Shown here in pieces: positions 6,301 through 8,044 of a stretch of 8,044 nt of DNA (position 1 is the first letter of the stretch; the number at the start of each line of letters is the position of its first letter). The position numbers and the translations under genes are program-made. A model generated the notes under the pieces. That model saw nothing but the letters and a program-made list of their open reading frames with translations, was not told the DNA's origin and did no database searches. The stretch is from positions 1 through 8,044 of the forward strand of contig JALQUJ010000186.1 in NCBI GenBank assembly GCA_023263825.1, written 5' to 3'. This stretch comes from Porticoccus sp. (GTDB lineage: Bacteria; Pseudomonadota; Gammaproteobacteria; Pseudomonadales; Porticoccaceae).

Positions 6301-6665
6301 TTAAAAGCGTAGCCTAACTCCAAGACTAAAAGCATCTATATCTGCATCGTTTGAGGAATCTTCAAAAACAGTACTCGAAGTGAAATCTATCCCTCGATAT
6401 GGAGCTGGGGTAAACGGGGAAGCTCAATATCAATTTCCGTCCGGACATAACTCAGACTAATGGAGAAGTTGTTAGTCATAAACCATTCACCAGAAACACC
6501 ATAACTTGTTGTATCAATATCATCACCCTTCGCTTCCATCGCAGACCGATGCACTTCCTTCTGCTCCATCGTTGGTTTGCCCTTACCTGCCCACGATGGC
6601 TTTTCTGCAAACGCCGGTGCCACAGCTAACGTCATCATCACAAGACCAACAAGTTTGATTTTCAT
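6301..6665 (-). pseudogene. Broken outer-membrane beta-barrel gene, apparently deleted/fused and frameshifted
   Basis: The intact reading frame runs from the ATG at 6665 (GGAG about nine bases upstream) to a TAG at 6387, giving 92 residues. Residues 1-20 are a clear signal peptide ending AFA|E. Residues 21-47 (EKPSWAGKGKPTMEQKEVH and on) are a charged periplasmic-type segment. From about 48, DDIDTTSYGVSGEWF and NNFSISLSYVRTEIDI look like two amphipathic strands and a turn from an outer-membrane barrel. After EIDIE the barrel reading continues only in the -1 frame: SPFTPAPYRGIDF, then DADIDAFSLGVRLRF and TAA at 6301-6303, ending in the C-terminal Phe typical of outer-membrane proteins. A one-base loss near 6413-6424 (by a CCCC run) explains the shift. 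Far too few strands remain for a barrel. I infer that the start of a small exported protein was joined to the end of a barrel gene, or that a barrel's middle was deleted. Confidence 0.65.
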
Positions 6666-6776
6666 CTCACTTCTCCAATGTATTGGCATTTAATCGTAGT
6701 AATCTCATCCAACATTAGCACAAATTCTACGTCTCAACGCCTAGATTTAATGACGCCAGAGGTCGACCACAGGTAG

Positions 6777-6795
6777 AATAGCTGCTTTGGCTATT
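6777..6795. promoter_or_regulatory. Hairpin in the leader of the M16 peptidase gene
   Basis: AATAGC and GCTATT form a 6-bp inverted repeat around TGCTTTG, ending 21 bases before the peptidase ATG and 11 before its GAGG box. It could influence translation or be an operator half; the stem is short and chance is possible. Confidence 0.25.
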
Positions 6796-6806
6796 ACCCC
6801 AGAATT

Positions 6807-6811
6807 GAGGT
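6807..6811 (+). promoter_or_regulatory. Ribosome binding site of the M16 peptidase gene
   Basis: GAGGT lies five bases before the ATG at 6817, fixing the start of a gene whose end is outside the window. Confidence 0.6.
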
Positions 6812-6816
6812 CCCCT

Positions 6817-8044
6817 ATGAACGCACAGGCACACTCTGCCTTTGAGTTTTTGCGCAGTGAGCGCATTGAGTCACTGAACATTGAAGTTGAAGAGTATCGC
6901 CACCGAAAAACCGGTGCACAGCACATACATATCAACGCGGACAATCCTGAAAATGTTTTTCTGGTAGCACTTCGCACTGTACCTACAGACTCTACCGGTG
7001 TTGCTCATATTCTGGAGCACACAGCGCTCTGCGGCAGTGAGAAATACCCGGTACGCGACCCGTTCTTTATGATGATCCGCCGCTCACTGAATACCTTCAT
7101 GAATGCGTTTACCAGTTCTGATTGGACGGCCTACCCCTTTGCCAGCCAAAACAAAAAAGACTTCAACAATCTGCTTGATGTGTACCTAGATGCAGTATTT
7201 TTCTCACGCCTGGATGAGCTGGATTTTGCTCAGGAAGGCCATCGAGTCGAATTTGCAGAGCCTGACGATGCAAACTCACCGTTAGAATACAAAGGGGTGG
7301 TCTTTAATGAAATGAAAGGCGCCATGAGTTCGGTACCCTCAACACTTTGGCACACCATGTGTAAGTACCTCTACCCCACCACCACCTATCACTACAACAG
7401 TGGCGGTGACCCAGAGTGCATTCCTGACTTGACCCACGAACAATTGAAGGCTTTTTATAAAACCCACTACCATCCCTCTAATGCCATTTTTATGACCTTT
7501 GGTGATACGGCCGCTAGAGAATTGCAGGCCTGCTTTGAAGAGCGAGCACTGGCACGCTTTGATCGCTTGGATGTAGAAATTTCTGTCCCTGATGAGAAAC
7601 GCTATCAGGAACCCATCGCTATAGAGGAACCCTATGCCTTTAACGAGGAAGGCAGCACTGATAACAAAACCCATATCGTCATGAGCTGGTTACTTGGCAA
7701 GGCCACGGACCTTGAAGCCAGCATGGAAGCACACCTGCTGTGCAGTATTCTTCTAGACAATAGTGCATCACCCCTGCAAAAAGCACTGGAAACTACTGAT
7801 TTGGGCACATCGCCATCACCCTTATGCGGGCTAGATGATTCCCAAAGAGAGCTGTGCTTTGTCTGCGGTATTGAGGGCAGCGAAACCGATCGTGCTATCG
7901 ATTTAGAAGCAATGGTTCTGGATGTACTTCGTGATGTTGTCGAAAACGGTGTTCCCCAAGAACAACTAGAAGCGTCATTACATCAACTGGAACTGCAACA
8001 GCGGGAAATTGGTGGCGACAGCTACCCTTATGGCCTACAACTGA
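6817..8044 (+). CDS. M16C zinc metallopeptidase, PreP-like insulinase family, C-terminus outside the window
   Basis: I read 409 codons from the ATG at 6817 to the right edge without a stop. The inverted zinc motif HxxEH is H64-I-L-E-H68, with E67 as the catalytic base. The distal zinc ligand is E165 in VVFNEMKGAMS, about 97 residues later, as in active M16 subunits. The stretch RRSLNTFMNAFTSSDWTAYPFAS (about residues 87-109) and the NLLDVYLDAVFF helix are hallmarks of the M16C presequence-protease (PreP) group, which degrade unstructured peptides in a closed two-bowl chamber. Members are normally close to 1000 residues, so somewhat less than half is visible. No signal peptide is seen, so it is probably cytosolic. 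GAGGT five bases upstream supports the start. The gene stands alone, divergent from the broken outer-membrane gene. Confidence 0.93.
   Translation, partial: MNAQAHSAFEFLRSERIESLNIEVEEYRHRKTGAQHIHINADNPENVFLVALRTVPTDSTGVAHILEHTALCGSEKYPVRDPFFMMIRRSLNTFMNAFTSSDWTAYPFASQNKKDFNNLLDVYLDAVFFSRLDELDFAQEGHRVEFAEPDDANSPLEYKGVVFNEMKGAMSSVPSTLWHTMCKYLYPTTTYHYNSGGDPECIPDLTHEQLKAFYKTHYHPSNAIFMTFGDTAARELQACFEERALARFDRLDVEISVPDEKRYQEPIAIEEPYAFNEEGSTDNKTHIVMSWLLGKATDLEASMEAHLLCSILLDNSASPLQKALETTDLGTSPSPLCGLDDSQRELCFVCGIEGSETDRAIDLEAMVLDVLRDVVENGVPQEQLEASLHQLELQQREIGGDSYPYGLQL

Noticed and set aside
6413..6424. Programmed -1 ribosomal frameshift linking the 92-residue frame to the barrel tail
   Set aside because: The zero-frame codons around CTT CCC CGT do not form an X XXY YYZ slippery heptamer, and even the joined product lacks most of a barrel, so decay or sequencing error is simpler.
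6666..6689. Eight-codon upstream start for the broken outer-membrane gene
   Set aside because: It would put a charged, aromatic segment before the signal peptide, while GGAG lies at the right distance before the ATG at 6665.
7339..7674. 111-codon open frame on the minus strand
   Set aside because: It is antisense to the M16 peptidase, whose plus-strand translation carries the zinc motif and family signatures; likewise the minus-strand frame at 6747-6977.

Overview
The window looks like chromosomal DNA of a gammaproteobacterium of moderate GC, probably a marine or aquatic one. The evidence is a long-chain flavodoxin of the FldB type, a fused MnmC, TrmL, a GcvR-like double-ACT protein and a PreP-like M16 peptidase, all closest to gammaproteobacterial forms I know. 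I cannot name the genus. No phage, transposon, CRISPR, tRNA or rRNA signature is visible, and no stretch over 300 bases lacks a gene.

Layout, left to right. (1) Bases 1-649, minus strand: the N-terminal part of an exported SAM-methyltransferase-like protein (COG4798-like) that leaves the window at base 1. (2) A divergent intergenic region of 146 bases with a hairpin and a candidate promoter, followed by a GcvR-like double-ACT regulator (796-1311, plus). (3) Convergent to it, a VIT1/CCC1-type Fe/Mn transporter (1326-2177, minus) with an unusual repetitive acidic N-terminus. (4) Divergent from that, a tight trmL-fldB pair (2322-3362, plus). (5) Convergent to the pair, a small MAPEG-family membrane protein (3396-3815, minus). 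(6) Divergent from that, mnmC (3934-6114, plus). (7) A strong bidirectional terminator (6236-6261) followed by what I read as a decayed outer-membrane beta-barrel gene (6301-6665, minus). It has an intact start and signal peptide, an apparent internal deletion or fusion, and a frameshift before the barrel's last strand. (8) An M16 metallopeptidase (6817 to the right edge, plus).

The genes are mostly single housekeeping transcription units in alternating orientation rather than one pathway. The one clear operon is trmL-fldB. A loose theme is tRNA wobble modification: TrmL and MnmC both act on nucleotide 34. I see no convincing novel multi-gene system. The items most worth a second look are the broken outer-membrane gene, the short in-frame tandem repeats inside the VIT-family protein and MnmC, and a CxxC pair in the second ACT domain.
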